Shown here piece by piece: positions 1 through 37,915 of a stretch of 64,000 bases of DNA. The position numbers and the translations under genes are program-made. The stretch lies in assembly GCF_018691265.1 (NCBI RefSeq), contig NW_024881279.1, forward strand, positions 2,943,243 to 3,007,242, in the 5' to 3' direction. This DNA is from Tyto alba (taxonomy: Eukaryota > Chordata > Aves > Strigiformes > Tytonidae). Position 1 is the first letter of the stretch, and each line of letters begins with the position of its first letter. The notes below the pieces were generated by a model that searched no databases, had not been told where the DNA came from, and saw nothing but the letters and a program-made list of their open reading frames with translations.

Positions 1-13316
<13,316 letters not shown>

Positions 13317-13421
13317 TTAAATGCGCGGCGGCGGCGGGCGCTGCCTCCGCGGGGCGGGGGGGACTTCTCGAAAGATCCCGTCGGGCCGCGGCCGAGCCCA
13401 GCGCTGAGGGGAACGGGCAGA

Positions 13422-13431
13422 TCTCGCGAGA
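13422..13431. promoter_or_regulatory. TCTCGCGAGA palindromic core-promoter element
   Basis: A perfect 10-bp palindrome about 160 bp upstream of the HSPA4 start codon. This motif is known as an orientation-independent promoter element of vertebrate housekeeping genes and overlaps the CGCG sites bound by Kaiso/ZBTB33-type factors. Its role here is inferred from position. Confidence 0.7.
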
Positions 13432-13576
13432 ATGCCGCCGGGCGCCACTGCGCGGGCGCGGGAAGCGCACGGAGGGGGGGAAGGGGGCGGGCGGAGCTAC
13501 CCGTGGCCACGCCCAGCGGGGCGGGAGGCTGCGCCCGCCTTTTTTCCTCTGAGGAGAATTTGTTTTTCTTCTAAGA

Positions 13577-13581
13577 ATTGG
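13577..13581 (-). promoter_or_regulatory. CCAAT box upstream of HSPA4
   Basis: Plus-strand ATTGG, i.e. CCAAT on the HSPA4 strand, about 315 bp upstream of the start codon at the edge of the island. It is a candidate NF-Y site. A five-base motif is common by chance. Confidence 0.3.
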
Positions 13582-16500
13582 CGAAAAAACGCCATGAAGT
13601 CAGGATTTGGCAGCGCTGCGAAGGCTTTTGTGTTATTATTTCCTTTTGGGTTTGAGGCTTTAAGGAGGCGTTCATGGCTTTCCGTGCAAATGGGCCAGTT
13701 TATTTATTTTTTTCTTCCCCACGGTGTAATCACCCGATTATAAGACAGGGCTTGGAGGAAAACAGTGTGCCATGAGATTAAAAGAAAAATAAAATCACAA
13801 TCTCTGGAAAACACACCCAGGTTTTGCATAAAAAGACCTAAACACCTCCTGAGTAATTATATTTGCTCTTTAGGATATTGTCATTCTGTGTCCTAGCAAT
13901 TCAAGAGGACCACGCAGGTGATACTCCCAAAATTACAATTAAATCTATTTTTTTTTTTCTATTTTAACAACCTCAAGTATTAAACTACTAGAAGCCTCAT
14001 TGATGATGTTTCATAGCTAGCTGAAGGGTATATTAATAGCATCGGTATGTCATTCACCTTTTACACATCTGCCAACTTTTACAGCAATAGGCAGGTAAAC
14101 TGCAATTAGCTGGATTTTTCTGCATCTCCTCTGCAACAGCAAGCAGAAGGTGTAAGGATAAACTCACCACATCTAGACCCTACATATGCACACACGGAAA
14201 TATTCAGTCCTCATTAAACCTTTCTCCACATACAAACTCAGGTAAAACTCAGGAGACCTCTGTGATTCAAACATAATTGGGCCAAACGATCCAACAGTGG
14301 TTGTGACCATTTCTGAATTACAGAAGAAAATCCAAGGCTGGATTCATGGATTCATAATTTGACAATGTGGTTAAAAGACAGGTTGGTTCCACCTATGCTA
14401 CCAATGAAGTTTAGTGTGTGATTGCTTTATATCCAGTAAGATTTTCAGTACAGTCACTCTCTAATCAACACATAAAATTTTAGTAGGAGTGTATCAGTCT
14501 TCAGTTCAGGGCTTGGGCCATTATCACTGCAATATGCATTTCTATAGCTACACTGTGTTTTCCAGGGCAGCGTTTGGCCACCAAGTGCTTTGTGAGCATG
14601 CTAGAGAAAAGCCCTTTTTAGGGATCAGGAATCCAGAAAAAGCTAAAATTAAAAAAAAAAAAAAAAGTCCCTAAAAGCTGCAGCACATTCCATAGTCCCA
14701 GTGGTGGTGGGAGTGGGTTGAGAGGGGCCCGGGGTGTGGACAAACTGCTCTGCTGGGACCCCAACATGCTGCTCCTCCAGCGGTGGGGAGGTAAAGGGAG
14801 AGTTCTGCCAGAGGGAGCGTTTTGGGAAGAATGCACAAGGGATTGGCAGATTCATCCAAACACAAGCATAATTCTGATATTTATCTTACATCCATGGGCT
14901 TTATAAAATGGAATGTTTGGGAATGCTTTAATTCTGAGATAAAACCTGCCTAAAATACAGCAACGTAATGTGTTATAAACAGTACGTTCCCAAGTTCCCA
15001 GCCCTATATTTACATCACTGCTTCTTGTTTTAGCGATACAGAAAACACATGGCAGAGAAATTCAATATTTAAAGCAGGAAGGACTCCTGCCCCGGAGACT
15101 GTTGAGCAGCCTCAGCCCCACGCGTTTGCGATTCCTGGCAGCGTGCAGAGTGACGCCGCTCTGGCAGCTGCTGGTGGGCTGGGAATTGCATCACGGTGCT
15201 AATGACAGAATAATAATGAAGTGTTTCACCTCGGATGTCCTTGAGTGTAGAGCAAGGTGCCAAGGAATGAAACCAGCTCACTGCTCCGCATGGAGGTTGT
15301 TGTACAACACGTCCCTGTGGCACAGTGGAGAGCAAGAAGGAACATCACCCAGTGTACTCTTTTTTTTTCCTTTTGGTAACTTTTATCCTCAAAAGGAGGG
15401 ACCCTGCCTCAGAGGTGCTGCCCCAGGGGACGGGAAGGAGGTGGGAGAGAGGGGCCCCAAGCAGTTCTGGTTACCACATACAACCCCCTGGCTGGGTTGA
15501 AAAATAAATACATCTACTCAAAACCGGAGGTGTAGTGATGTAGTTGTCTGAAGTAGAACAGATTCCATGATTGTCCCCACCCTCCTCTATTTTCTGAACG
15601 TTTTCTCTTGTAAAAAGTGAGACTGCTAATGTACAAAACACGAAAAGACTGTAATAACTATTTCTAAGAAATAAATAAGATTTGATGACAGTTGAGAGAC
15701 ACAACTTATCCTGAACTCCTGTAATATATACTCTTTAATAAGGCTTTACTATTTCTTCCCTGGTGAAGACTAATTTGCAGTAGAGAGAGCGACCATAAAA
15801 TGAAACCGGAAACTACCAGTTGGGGTAACTCGACTTACTGGATTTTACCTATGAGTTTGACAGCATTTGACTTTTGAAATCATGATAAGTAGCTGATTCC
15901 AGATATGTGGGGTTTTGTATTCTGTAAATGCTTTTTTTTTTTGGTATTTTTCCCCCCTCCTATAACTTCTGACAAATCCTGTTCGAATCCAGACTGGCTG
16001 TTCCTTTTGTCACAGATTTTTCATGTCCAGCATGTCATAAAAAACATAGTCATTGCTGAAGGCACTGAGAATCCTGAGGAAAACTGCGCGTCACCCAGTA
16101 CCAGGGCGTTTGTACTTAATTTGGCGAGTGTCCCCTTCTCAGGGTGTCAGTATGGTGCAGCAGCTTCCCACCCTGAGTGTGAGGGAAGCTGTGGGTGTGG
16201 ATGGTTTGGGGAATGGTGCCATGAGCCAGCTCACTGCCCGGTCGGGTGCCCGTCTCAGCCCGGGGAGCACTGCGGGCAGCATTCCCTGTTCTGCGCCCTC
16301 ACAGTTCACCCTCCCCATGGGGGATCGAGGTTGTGTGTTCCACCAGCTATACATGGTTGACAAGCTTTGCATTTGGAAAGGAATTGGAATAACAGAAGCA
16401 TCTTTGTCTTATCTGAATCCAATTTCCAGTATAGACGTGCCCACTGAAGATCAGACATTGGGCAACATTTCTAGCTTTCACTGTGGCAGTGATCTTTCCA

Positions 16501-19500
16501 GGTGGGAGTTCAGAATAAACCAGTGTTAGTTGTCTGCTAAATTTGTAACAGCCTAAAACAATTGCTATTGGGGAGTGACGATTACCCTCAGAGGAGCGAT
16601 CTAAAGACAAATCATACTTAAAAAGTAAGTCTTAATTTCTTTATTGCTTATGTTCGCATTGAAAATAAACTGGGAAATGAAGCCTGTCTATGCCAATGTG
16701 GTGAATGAAATGCATAGAGAAGGAAGGACAAGTGAGAGGGGAAAAAAAGGAGAAACAAAGAGTAGGAAGAAAAAATTTCTGGAATAATGGGCAGCCTGAT
16801 CTGAAAGCACATTCTTCAACTGCATTTCTGTCCATTCCCCAGTACAATGGTAAGGCACTAAAGAAAGAATAGACACAAGTTTTGTTACCTTTTATATGCT
16901 CTGCAGTATGGGTTTGATACCCTCCTTGTAGTGCTCGGGTGGGGGGACGTCTGTCTGGGTCCCGGGAAGGACAGGGATGCACGTCCCCATCCTGGTGTAG
17001 CCCAGGCAAATGCCCTGTGGACTCTGCTACCCCACGCTTCCTTGCTTGGCAAACAAATACAAACTCTTGGATGCAATACAGAGGCGGAAAGCTTTGCTGC
17101 AGTTCTCTGCAGGTGCTTAGGCAGCGTGCCTAGAGCACGCACGTTTGTTTCAATTAACTTCAGAGCTGGGATTCGTTTCACGGTGTCACGCAGATGTGTA
17201 CTCTGCTCGGGGGTGCACTGAAGCCCTCATGTTGTTTAAGCCTGTCTTAAACTGCCCATTAGCTTTTGAAATTGAGTTACTACTGGTCTGGAATTCACTG
17301 GTCAGAGAATTTCAAGTTCAGTGGTTTTCAGCTTTTAATTAATAGAAGCATTTATTATATTATATTTTTAGAACTCTGTCAGGGAATCTAATTATTCCAG
17401 AAGACTTCGACCATGAAAATCAAGAATAAATAAACCTGACATGCTGGAAATTATGGGGAGAAATCTACATGTTTATAATTGCTTTCACAAGTTTTCTAGC
17501 ACATTTTCATATGGGGTTTACAGCACTGATACATTTGCTTTTAACCGAGTTGTATGACTAGAAGAAATGTCACAGTACATCAAGAAATATCAAGTCAAAA
17601 ATCAACCATGAGGTAGGATAGCACCTTGCCACATGAATTTAAGGAAGTAATTTTATTTCTTACATCAAGGCAGACTTTGTCTTCTTCTGAGCAAGTAACT
17701 TGTCTTTTTCTGATGCACTTAAATACACAATCTGTGAATCCCTATCAGACATAAATATACCTTATTTGAACATACTGTGTTTATCATTTGGAATATATTG
17801 TGTATGTTGCTACTTAGCTGCTTATCAGTAGAATGATAAATAACTGAATACTTTTTGTTCTCTCTTGTTATCACAATAATCAGTAATTTTATTTTAAATT
17901 AAGGAGCAAAACAGAAGAAGAATCATCAAAAAAGGGCTGTTGAAGATGTAGCTTGTCTCTTAAAATAGATGGCAGCTATTCTAACAAAATGTCTCAGAAA
18001 TTCTCAGGCTTTTGAAGATAATGTAAACAAACCAGCAAAAGCATTAAAGTTTCATAATCGCATCATACGCTCAAGATTTTCAGATTTCGGTTATATATTT
18101 GATCAACTACTGGTATATATAAGAAGATACAAGTCAGAGCATGTAGTCAAAATGTAACGATAGCATGGCCTAAACCTCATGGCTATTTTTTAAAAAAGGA
18201 ATAATTTGCTGTCGATATACTTGATACTGTTTCACTGCTCTGAGCTGCAAACAGGTCTTCTGTAGCATGGCAAGCGTGACAAATATGTAATCCTCAGAAA
18301 CCACAGGTATAAAAAAAGTGGGGAAAAGACTGATGCATCTGTGTTAGTGTGTATGCTATGACAGATTCCATCTGTTCCTCAAAGTATCCGCATCGTGCTT
18401 TCAGTGGTTTACTTGATCTGTGCCTTAGTCAGTCCAGATCTCAGGCTGCAGCTTCCAGACTTTCCCCACACTTACTCCTCTGGGGACCTCCACAGATAAA
18501 TCCTTGCCTGGCAGATTAAGCATCCTGCTTTATCTATTATCTGTATGTGAAATGGATGTATGATTTCAGTGGAAGTGCTTACATACTGCAAATCTGCCAC
18601 CACGGTGTATCTCAGCGTACGCCCAGTATCTTCAGTCTCTGTTTACAGTGGCATGTCTTCCAATTCATTAATGCCAGCCAAATATGAAAATGAATACGGG
18701 CTTAAAATAAGTCCTAGCTGATATCTGTCATAGGCTATTCTTTGGGCTGCTGTAAATAGTTATTGTATGTCATCTAATGTATGGTTCATAGTGCTATTCT
18801 GGGATATTCAAATAGAAATGGGCTTTGCAATCTCCTCAGCTGAGGGTATCTGGAGTATCATGTTGCCCCAAACTCTGATATGAATCATACCACATATAAC
18901 ACAGTTCTCAGAAAATCTTGCCTCTCTGTGCTATGAAAGGTTACTCGGGAGCCATTTTTACCAGTTCAGTTACCTCAAAAATTTGCAGTGAAATAGATGT
19001 TGGAAAGATAATTTTCTATCTTATTCTGATTTACATACTTTTCAATCAAACTTGAAAGATAATTAGATTTTGTGTGTTTACAAATTAAGCCATCACAGCC
19101 ACAGAAGTATCAGAGCTGGATAATTGCCTGCCAAACAAAACCTAAAACAAACAACTGAAAATCTCCCAAAGAAACCTAACAAAAGCAAATAGAAAAAAGG
19201 AGGAAAAATAGATACAAGAAAAACAATATTGGAAAGCAATGGGCACTATAGCAACATACATTTAGGTATAAAGAATATACAAATGCTTCCTGAAGCAATT
19301 ATTTGCTCCTGGATGTTGTATATTACACATACATCATAGCTCTATAATTAAGGCTAGTTCACAGTTTTGCATATACTTCCTAACACTGGAAATTAGTGCC
19401 TCAGGGCAGCCTTCCTGCATGAACAGATTTTAAACATGTAATATACTTCTTAACATGTTGGTCCATGAAACGTGGCAGGAAAATGTGAGAGGCTTGATTC

Positions 19501-22500
19501 GGACAGGTTGTAATTACTGTGTTGGCCTCCCCACCAAATTCTGAAGGCACTGAACTGAGCTGCAAGTCCAGTAGACAGAATTTTTAACATATTGATAAAG
19601 TAAGAATGGTGTCATATGATTTCAAAATATGAAACAGTAGCTATGTTAAAGAAAAAAAAATTATAACTGCTACATGCAAGTGTACATCCCTTCACAGAAT
19701 GCAAGGCTTTAGGAGAGATTTTTTGATGTGACATATAATAAGGAGGCGTTATCAATGAAAAACTGCGTGATCCCAATGACTGGAGTAATAAGACTGGAAT
19801 GAAATTAATTGGTACAAAGATTAAAGTCATGCACACATGAACTAAGAGCAAAATAAAAAGCTGTTAGAAACTGGAAGCAGATCAGTAGGAAATGGTGGCA
19901 GAGAATGCCTTGTATCGAGCCTGGCTGATCAGAGGATGGCTTGGGTGGAAAGTATCATGCAAACATGAAGAAAGAAGTATCTTAAGATGTGTGAGGTATC
20001 TCCATCTGAGACATGAAAGCGTCAGTGCCATTAGTGTCACTCAAAAGCAAGGAGGCGCCTAGGAGGGACACCATGATGGTCCGGGGAATGGACAGTCGGT
20101 ATTATAGACAGAAATTGCCCTTGTGCAGGTGAAACGGGTGCACGAGGGGATACAATAACTGCCTGTAAACACAGTGGGGATGGGAATAAGTACTTAAACT
20201 AAAGAACAGCTGACCTGGACAAATGGATAAACTGATCACCAATAAATTAATTCAGAAATCAGGGGGATCCTGGAGCAATTGGAGCAGTCAAGCTTTGGAA
20301 AGCCTGCTAAAGAGAGCTGTGAGGAAGAAAACAGCTTTAAAGTGTAAGTGTATAGATGGGATTCTGTGAAATGGTTCCCACAATAACTGGAAGCAGCAGT
20401 GGCACCCACTAACTCTGTAATCTCAAAGCATGCAAATCCTAAAAGGCTGAGGATGGAGGCTGCAGTCACTCCTTGTCACAGCTTTCCCCATGGTGCTTGC
20501 ACTCGAACTGTTTACAGCGCCAGGAGCTGGGCCCTGTCAGCCCGTCTCAGAAGGGCTCAGGGCTCTGGCTGGGCGCCGGACGGGGGCTCAGCCCCTACTT
20601 TCTCCATCCAGACTACGGCCAAACCTCAAAGTTCCAGTGTTTTGTGTGGCGTGCATACACGTTTGGCGTGGGTGACAGTCCTCCCCTCTCACCCTGTTCG
20701 GGTTCGTGCTGGCAGCCCCACATCACGGCTGCACCAGCCCGCAGCTGGCTGTCAGCCCCGAGCCCCTCTGCCTGCCTCAGCCTCCTTCGTACGCTCCGCT
20801 CCGCTGGCTGGCTGCCCAGGAAAGAAAAGCATCTGAATTCGTTCTAAATCAATTTAATACATTCCAGCGACGTATTTAATAGCGTAAGCTTCTACAAACC
20901 GCACACACAAATGACGTCCCCGCTACGTCGACATGCTTTACGCTCCATCGGGAGACATTCGGGATCTGTTGACACACAGAGATACTTGGCGTTCGCTGAA
21001 ATGTGAGCTGAGGATCTAAAAATAGAGCAGAGTTTTCTAGGCTGGAGCGGCGAACAGTCACCCGGCAGGCACTCGCCGAGGGTACGGTCAGAATAACACC
21101 ACAGCCCCATAGCAACACTACACCAATGCTACCCCCTCTAGAAAAGGAGTGTTTATCTCAAGTTCACAGATCATAAATCAAGTTCACTGAAATGCATTCT
21201 ACTACTAAAGCCTATTTTTTACTTTTTATTTCAGTGGGAACTGTGGTTGAGCATCCATAGATTACAGATTTTGGGGGTGCAGTATCCCTTTCAATGTATT
21301 TTTACAACAACTGACCTAATGAAGACTAATCTGCTTTGAGGCTCAAGAAGCATCCTTCATGTGAATGTCAAGTAACAGCTCAAACTGGCATTTCTATCTT
21401 TTTTTCTTTCAGCTTTCCATACTATCTTCTAATTGTCTGTTTATATGATACGGAGCAAAGGAGTCTGATACTATGCAAGCCTAGAATTCTAATACACAAA
21501 GCCAGGCTCTGCTTTTAGTTACTGATATAAATATTGAGTGTCTGCATTGACTTTACTGGAACTGACCTACATCCATACTGGTATTAAATTTATATATATT
21601 ATAAATAATTTGGTTTTGCCAGATCTTCCATTACCTGTTAAGTAGTTGAAACAAATACTTTTTGTGACTGCTAGGAGACTCTTTTCACCGTGCAAATATC
21701 ATGTCATAATATGTTCAGCAATTTATACCGCAAGGAAAAGTACAGAAGAAGGAATGAGGGAACCCATCTTGCCTGAGAAGCCATGAGACAAACACAGCTG
21801 AAAGATTTTGAGCTTGTGTTGCTTTATTTTATGCCTAGGAAGGGATTCCTATATTTCTGCTTCTCATAAGCAAGTCATCTGAAATATCACAACAGATGGG
21901 ATCTCTCCTGGAGTTCCCTACCCTGACGTGCTAAAACACGCTGTGATGAGGCTGGTTCACTGAAATCCACCAGTCAGCACAACGTGAGAAAACAGTCGTA
22001 TAAATGCAGTGTACAGGCAATGCTTTGGTGGGAAATGTGAGTTTTGCTTTTTATACCACTTGCAAGGGACCAGCAGGGTACCGTGCTCATGCTCGAGGTT
22101 CTCTGCAGCGAGTGTTCATTTCACCCGGTTGTTCTGGTTTTGCTTTTGTGATGAAGAGAAACATTGGAATTGTCTTCATTTTAAGTTGGCTGTTTTTTAA
22201 GGAAAGCTCTGTAGGTAGAGACAGTATCTTCCATTAGGCCAACCAGTGTTTGGAAAAGGTAGAAAAGCTTTAAGAAGACTCTCCTTTGCATTTTCTAAAT
22301 ACTGGATTCAGTAACCCCAGGTGGATTCAGACCCAGCTAAATGTGCAGCAGCCCAGCACCGATCTGGACTTTTTGGTAAACCACTTACTACCAGGCCCTG
22401 ATGTAAAGCTCCAGACCCCCTGCTCTGCTCTCGGATTTTGGTCTGGAGGTGTACTACAGGTGTGGCGTTGTTGCTTTGGAAGAATTAGGTTATTATCTGG

Positions 22501-25500
22501 AAATTCCAACTCCAGATGCCCTGGCAAAAGAATCACATCATGAAAAGCTTCAGTTAGAGAAATAAAACATGTTTTGGTAAGATTGCTTAATTTCTTTCAG
22601 ACATTTTATTTCATAGGCAATGTCAAAGTTTTTACTTTATGTTCTGAGTCAGGGAACACTGAAAACAGAACAAAAGACTTGCCAGTATCTTAGGTTGTGT
22701 CCACATTGTGACTGTAGTGCTATTTAGAAATACCTGAGCCAAATTTAAAAGAACTGATTTTTGTACCCAAGAGTAGTAACATGGGGTTTCACGTGAGTTT
22801 GTTTCCTCTGCAGAGAAGCAGAGAAAGATGGCCAACTCTGTGTTACCTTAATATACTACCATGTGTAAACTTGCAGTTACTGAAGGTACAATTAAGTGGA
22901 GGCAGGAAATGCTACACAGGGAATAATTCAAATCTATTGACTATATTCCTTATCACTGAGATACTTTTCCAGCCTACAGTTTTGCCTGAATAAGGACCTT
23001 CTGTGTTTCTGTCTCTCACTTTTAGTTTTCTTTGATGCTGAAAATGCTAACAGCTCTAACATACAGGAATTCAGCAGCCAGTGTGGGTTGTTTGGTTTGT
23101 GGTTTGTTTTTTTTTTTTTTTTTAATTATTATTATTACTTCTAGGTCCAATTGTATTTGTGTTTTAATTTCTAATTATTTTCAGTACAGAATACATGATG
23201 TAACTGATTTCTCTTTCTGCAGGAGAGCTGGGGGAAAGAAGTAAAACGCACATTTAAAAAATGCCAGGTGACACCATCTCTAGTGCTCCCAGTTTATCAT
23301 TATTCTTGTCCAGCATTAGCACTATTAGCTGCTTAATTGCTAGTCATTTTGGAAGACTGATCAGAGTTTTGGGTAACTGCCACTAGTAGCCAGCAGTCTT
23401 GGCAATGGAGTTTTAACCGTTTACTCATGGACTCAGTTCTTCCCAACCCTGGAAAGAAAGCTCTGACAATATTCTCCCAGTTTCACATAGAGACCCTTAA
23501 CAAATAGCGTGACACCTTTGTTTTGTAAGCAACATGTTTGCACATAGAAGTGCTAGGGAGTGGGAGCATAGCGAGAAGGGTCTCTGAGGAGCTGGCACAA
23601 GGCAGCTCAGTGTTGGTGACACTGAACCTTCAGTACTTTTCCCACTTTTTTTTCCTGTGTTGTCTGCACACCTTCTCCCTTTCCTGCCTCGAGAGGGGCA
23701 CATTTTGGAAAGTAATTTCCCTGCTGAGCATATTTAGAAATAGGTTAATGACACTGCAACTTTAAATAGCAACCTAATGTGCAAAGGCAGGATTTATGGG
23801 CACAGTTGGTTCATTGAGCAGCAGCAGCTCCCTGGAACCGTCTCCCTGACAGCGAAGCCAGTGCTGTACAATGACTCTGCACATTTAGTCTGGAGAGTCT
23901 CAAAGTTGCATCCTCAGATGTGCTCCTACAGCCCTGGGGTGAATTACCTCTGAAGGAAAGAATGGCTGTGAAACAGAGATTTCAGGCTGTAGGAACCTGC
24001 GGACTTGAACTCAACATTTTCAAACTCCTCAGGTAGAAGGATTTGAAGTGGATTGTTCCACTAGAAGGTACATCTGTGAAAGAAAAACCCATATACTCCA
24101 TGGAGTAATATGGCATATATCAGAAATCTTGCTATACTGGCCAATTCAGGAAAACTGTAGTTTTGCTGCATTAACATTAGGAGAGTTGCACAGGTGCTAG
24201 AAGCACCATAAGTTATTAAGTAGAGTGCAGATATTACTATCGGTGTATAATTTACTCCCAGATTTTAAGTGTTACTGAGGTAAAAAAGGGATCAGACAGG
24301 AATTTATTATAAAGCATGGATTATTATAAATAGCTGCTCTTAGCTATTTTGTATTTTTAAGAAAATTTCTTGGTCAGAAAAAGTAAATAGTAAATTCTTC
24401 TGTCTGACTTTCTCCATTAAAAGTGAGATGCCAGACATCAAAATTCAAATACTGAGGCCATACTCTGCTGTGTTTATAACATACCAGGCATCATACATCA
24501 GAATTTAGCTAAGGTGCCAGATATGATTAATCACAGGTTATCGCGGAGCATCATCCAAAACAGGACAATGATCAGATACCACAAGAAGTGCCAGATATGG
24601 GAGAAAACATGACGCATACAGGAACAGCCGCTAGCCTTAGGTGTTACAATTACAGAGTTTGGAGACAGGAGCTACCAAAGTGTTCAACAATTAGTCACAT
24701 GTTAATCAATCCTGATGAGTTGGAATTGCTTATGTCTAAGAGAATCCCTCAGTATCTTACCTTTCCACTGTGGTATTTAATTGGTGCCATTGTACTCAGC
24801 AGATGTTACCATCCCTGTTATTATAAATATTCAGTGACACACAGCAGAAAGTTCTGGCTCTGATATCTCCTGCCTGTGACTTGATCATGCACCATCAGCG
24901 GTGAAACACCTCTGCGCCACACACCTGCTAATTCAAGACCTGCAATACCCATCACCTGAACGCATTGGATTTTTGTTGCTGTATTATATGTGACATATAA
25001 ATATATTTCATTTTTATACATCTATTAATTGCTTAAAATATAAACTTGCATAGCCCTCTGTTCTCCCTACTGTTACGTTCCTGTTTTTCCTCCCCACAAA
25101 TTCTGTTGTACCATGTTCCCACCTTGTATCTTGTCTTAAGTGTGAGCTTTTCTCAGCAAAGGCTGCCTTTTACCCTATTGCTACAGTTCCTCACACAGCA
25201 AGGCCCTGAAGTTCTTCTTCTTTCCTAAGTTCTTACTGAACTTAAGAAAATACAGTATGTATTTTTATTTTATATAATAAATGAATACCACCAACTCACA
25301 AGAAGCATTTTAAAGAGCTACATAGCTGATAATAAACTACTAAAAATCTGTATCAGTACATCTATTTCAGTAAATGTAAAATGTCCAGTAGGATGCCCAT
25401 GTGTTGACTATCAATTGTCCCTATGACGGGATTGTTCTGAATTGATACTGAAAATGTTTGGATATAAAGTACTTCTAAGATTCTAATAGCAGGAGTAATC

Positions 25501-26580
25501 ACAACTCACCATTAAAAAATGTTTTCTTGAGGATTTTTGTCATGAAACTTAAGATATAATTTGAAAACAGATCCTATCAGACAACAGTGAGTTTTGATAA
25601 AGCCAATATATGAAGTCACATTCCTTACCTCCCCGAATCCAGGATATTGGCTGCTCTATTTGTGCCAGCTGGCAGAGATCCCCGAGGGGCTGCCTGCCAG
25701 GTATGTGCTGTCAGAAAGCTCCAGCCGCTGTTACTCTTCTTTTCTGTGCCTAGACCTCTTCTCCCATGCCAGAGACTACAAGGAGATGATGTAGGAGCCA
25801 AAAATACAAGCTGCTGTTGGCATAGTTGGGGGCCTCCAGTCTCTTGGGCTGAATGGAGTGGAAGAAAGAATTTGCCTTACGATTCCTAGATATGTCTGAA
25901 TTGTATTTCCTTGCTGTCAAGTACAGAACACATTGGGTCAACACGAACGTGACTTATCAGTATCCTCGGGCCCTGATACTGTTTAATGGATTAGTGAGCC
26001 ACGGTTATGAACCCATTCCAGTAGAATTAATCTTGTCAATCATACTGAGATTTCTTTTCCTGTCAGGGTGGGGTATAAAAATCCGACCTGCTAAAAATTA
26101 ATGGTAGTAAATGCTTGCAACTTTTGAGGAATAATGATGAGTTAAATTATTCCTTTCGGAAACCCAGCTCTTCTGACATTTTCTGGATCTTTTGTGTTAT
26201 GACTAGAGAGCTACTCAGCTTTCCAACTTGCACATAGCTAAACACTCTTAAGAAGCCTCGGCAGGCTACCTGCGGCTATGCTGAATTATTCATGTCGCCT
26301 AATGAAGGTGGAACTATCCCGATGTCGCCCTGTGGCCAGGCCTGCTGGCTGGCAGCCGCAGCTCAGCGGTGGTGCCTGGGGGCAGGGGCGTCCTGGGTCG
26401 GTATAACCCTCCCTCCTCTTCCTCACCTCGGCTGCAGGCTGGCTGCCTCGGGGTCGCGGGTGGGCTGTCCCACTTACAGCCTGCTCCACTGCTGGTTTCA
26501 GATATTCCAAACGCATCTCTTCCACGAAAAATGACAAGTTTTTAAGTGAGGGGCAGGTTCTTGTACGGCTCTGGCTAACG
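13582..26580. other. HSPA4-ZCCHC10 intergenic region
   Basis: About 13 kb between the divergent HSPA4 and ZCCHC10 promoters. No known protein gene, tRNA or recognisable young transposon seen. Three GC-richer patches carry open frames of 130-160 codons (about 15100-15500, 16050-16530, 20400-20850). None resembles a protein I know, and none has convincing splice or start context. Confidence 0.75.
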
Positions 26581-26723
26581 GGAGAGAGCAAGAGCCCGCC
26601 AAGAGGCTGAGGCCGTCGGCGGGGCACCGGGTCCAGCGGCGGGAGCCCCGATGAGCGCCGCGGGGCTAACAGAGGGGACAGCGGGCACCTGGCTGGACGA
26701 GGTAGAAGGATGAGGCGGCTGGG

Positions 26724-26755
26724 ACGGGGAGAACGGGGAGAACGGGGAGAACGGG
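26724..26755 (+). repeat. 9-bp tandem repeat in ZCCHC10 promoter
   Basis: The unit ACGGGGAGA occurs three times in exact succession plus five bases of a fourth copy. It lies about 240-270 bp before the start codon. It is a small minisatellite-like array that could vary in copy number. Confidence 0.9.
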
Positions 26756-26912
26756 CTGCCCGGCCGCCGGCCATGACAGTCCCCACAGCGCGGCCCCGCC
26801 GCTGCCATGACAACGCGCAAGGAGGCGAAACGAGGCGGAAAGCGCAGCCCTGCCGGCGCGTCCCCTCTGGCCGCAGGAGGAGTTCCTCTCTGTGCGCGGC
26901 CGCTCCTTCCCC

Positions 26913-26917
26913 CCAAT
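26913..26917 (+). promoter_or_regulatory. CCAAT box of ZCCHC10 promoter
   Basis: CCCCAATGGG about 75 bp upstream of the start codon, a typical NF-Y position in a TATA-less CpG-island promoter. Assigned by motif and position only. Confidence 0.5.
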
Positions 26918-26990
26918 GGGAGGAGGCGGCGGGCGGCATGGCCCGGCATGCAGCGCGGCCTGCGCCTCAGTTCCCGGACTGGCCGCTAAG

Positions 26991-37915
<10,925 letters not shown>

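Noticed and set aside
13561..13590. TTCTAAGAA as a heat-shock element upstream of HSPA4
   Set aside because: The TTC and GAA blocks are three bases apart rather than two, and no third unit is in register.
15979..15992. GTTCGAATCC resembling a tRNA B box
   Set aside because: No matching A box or cloverleaf can be built upstream, and no T-terminator follows at the right place.
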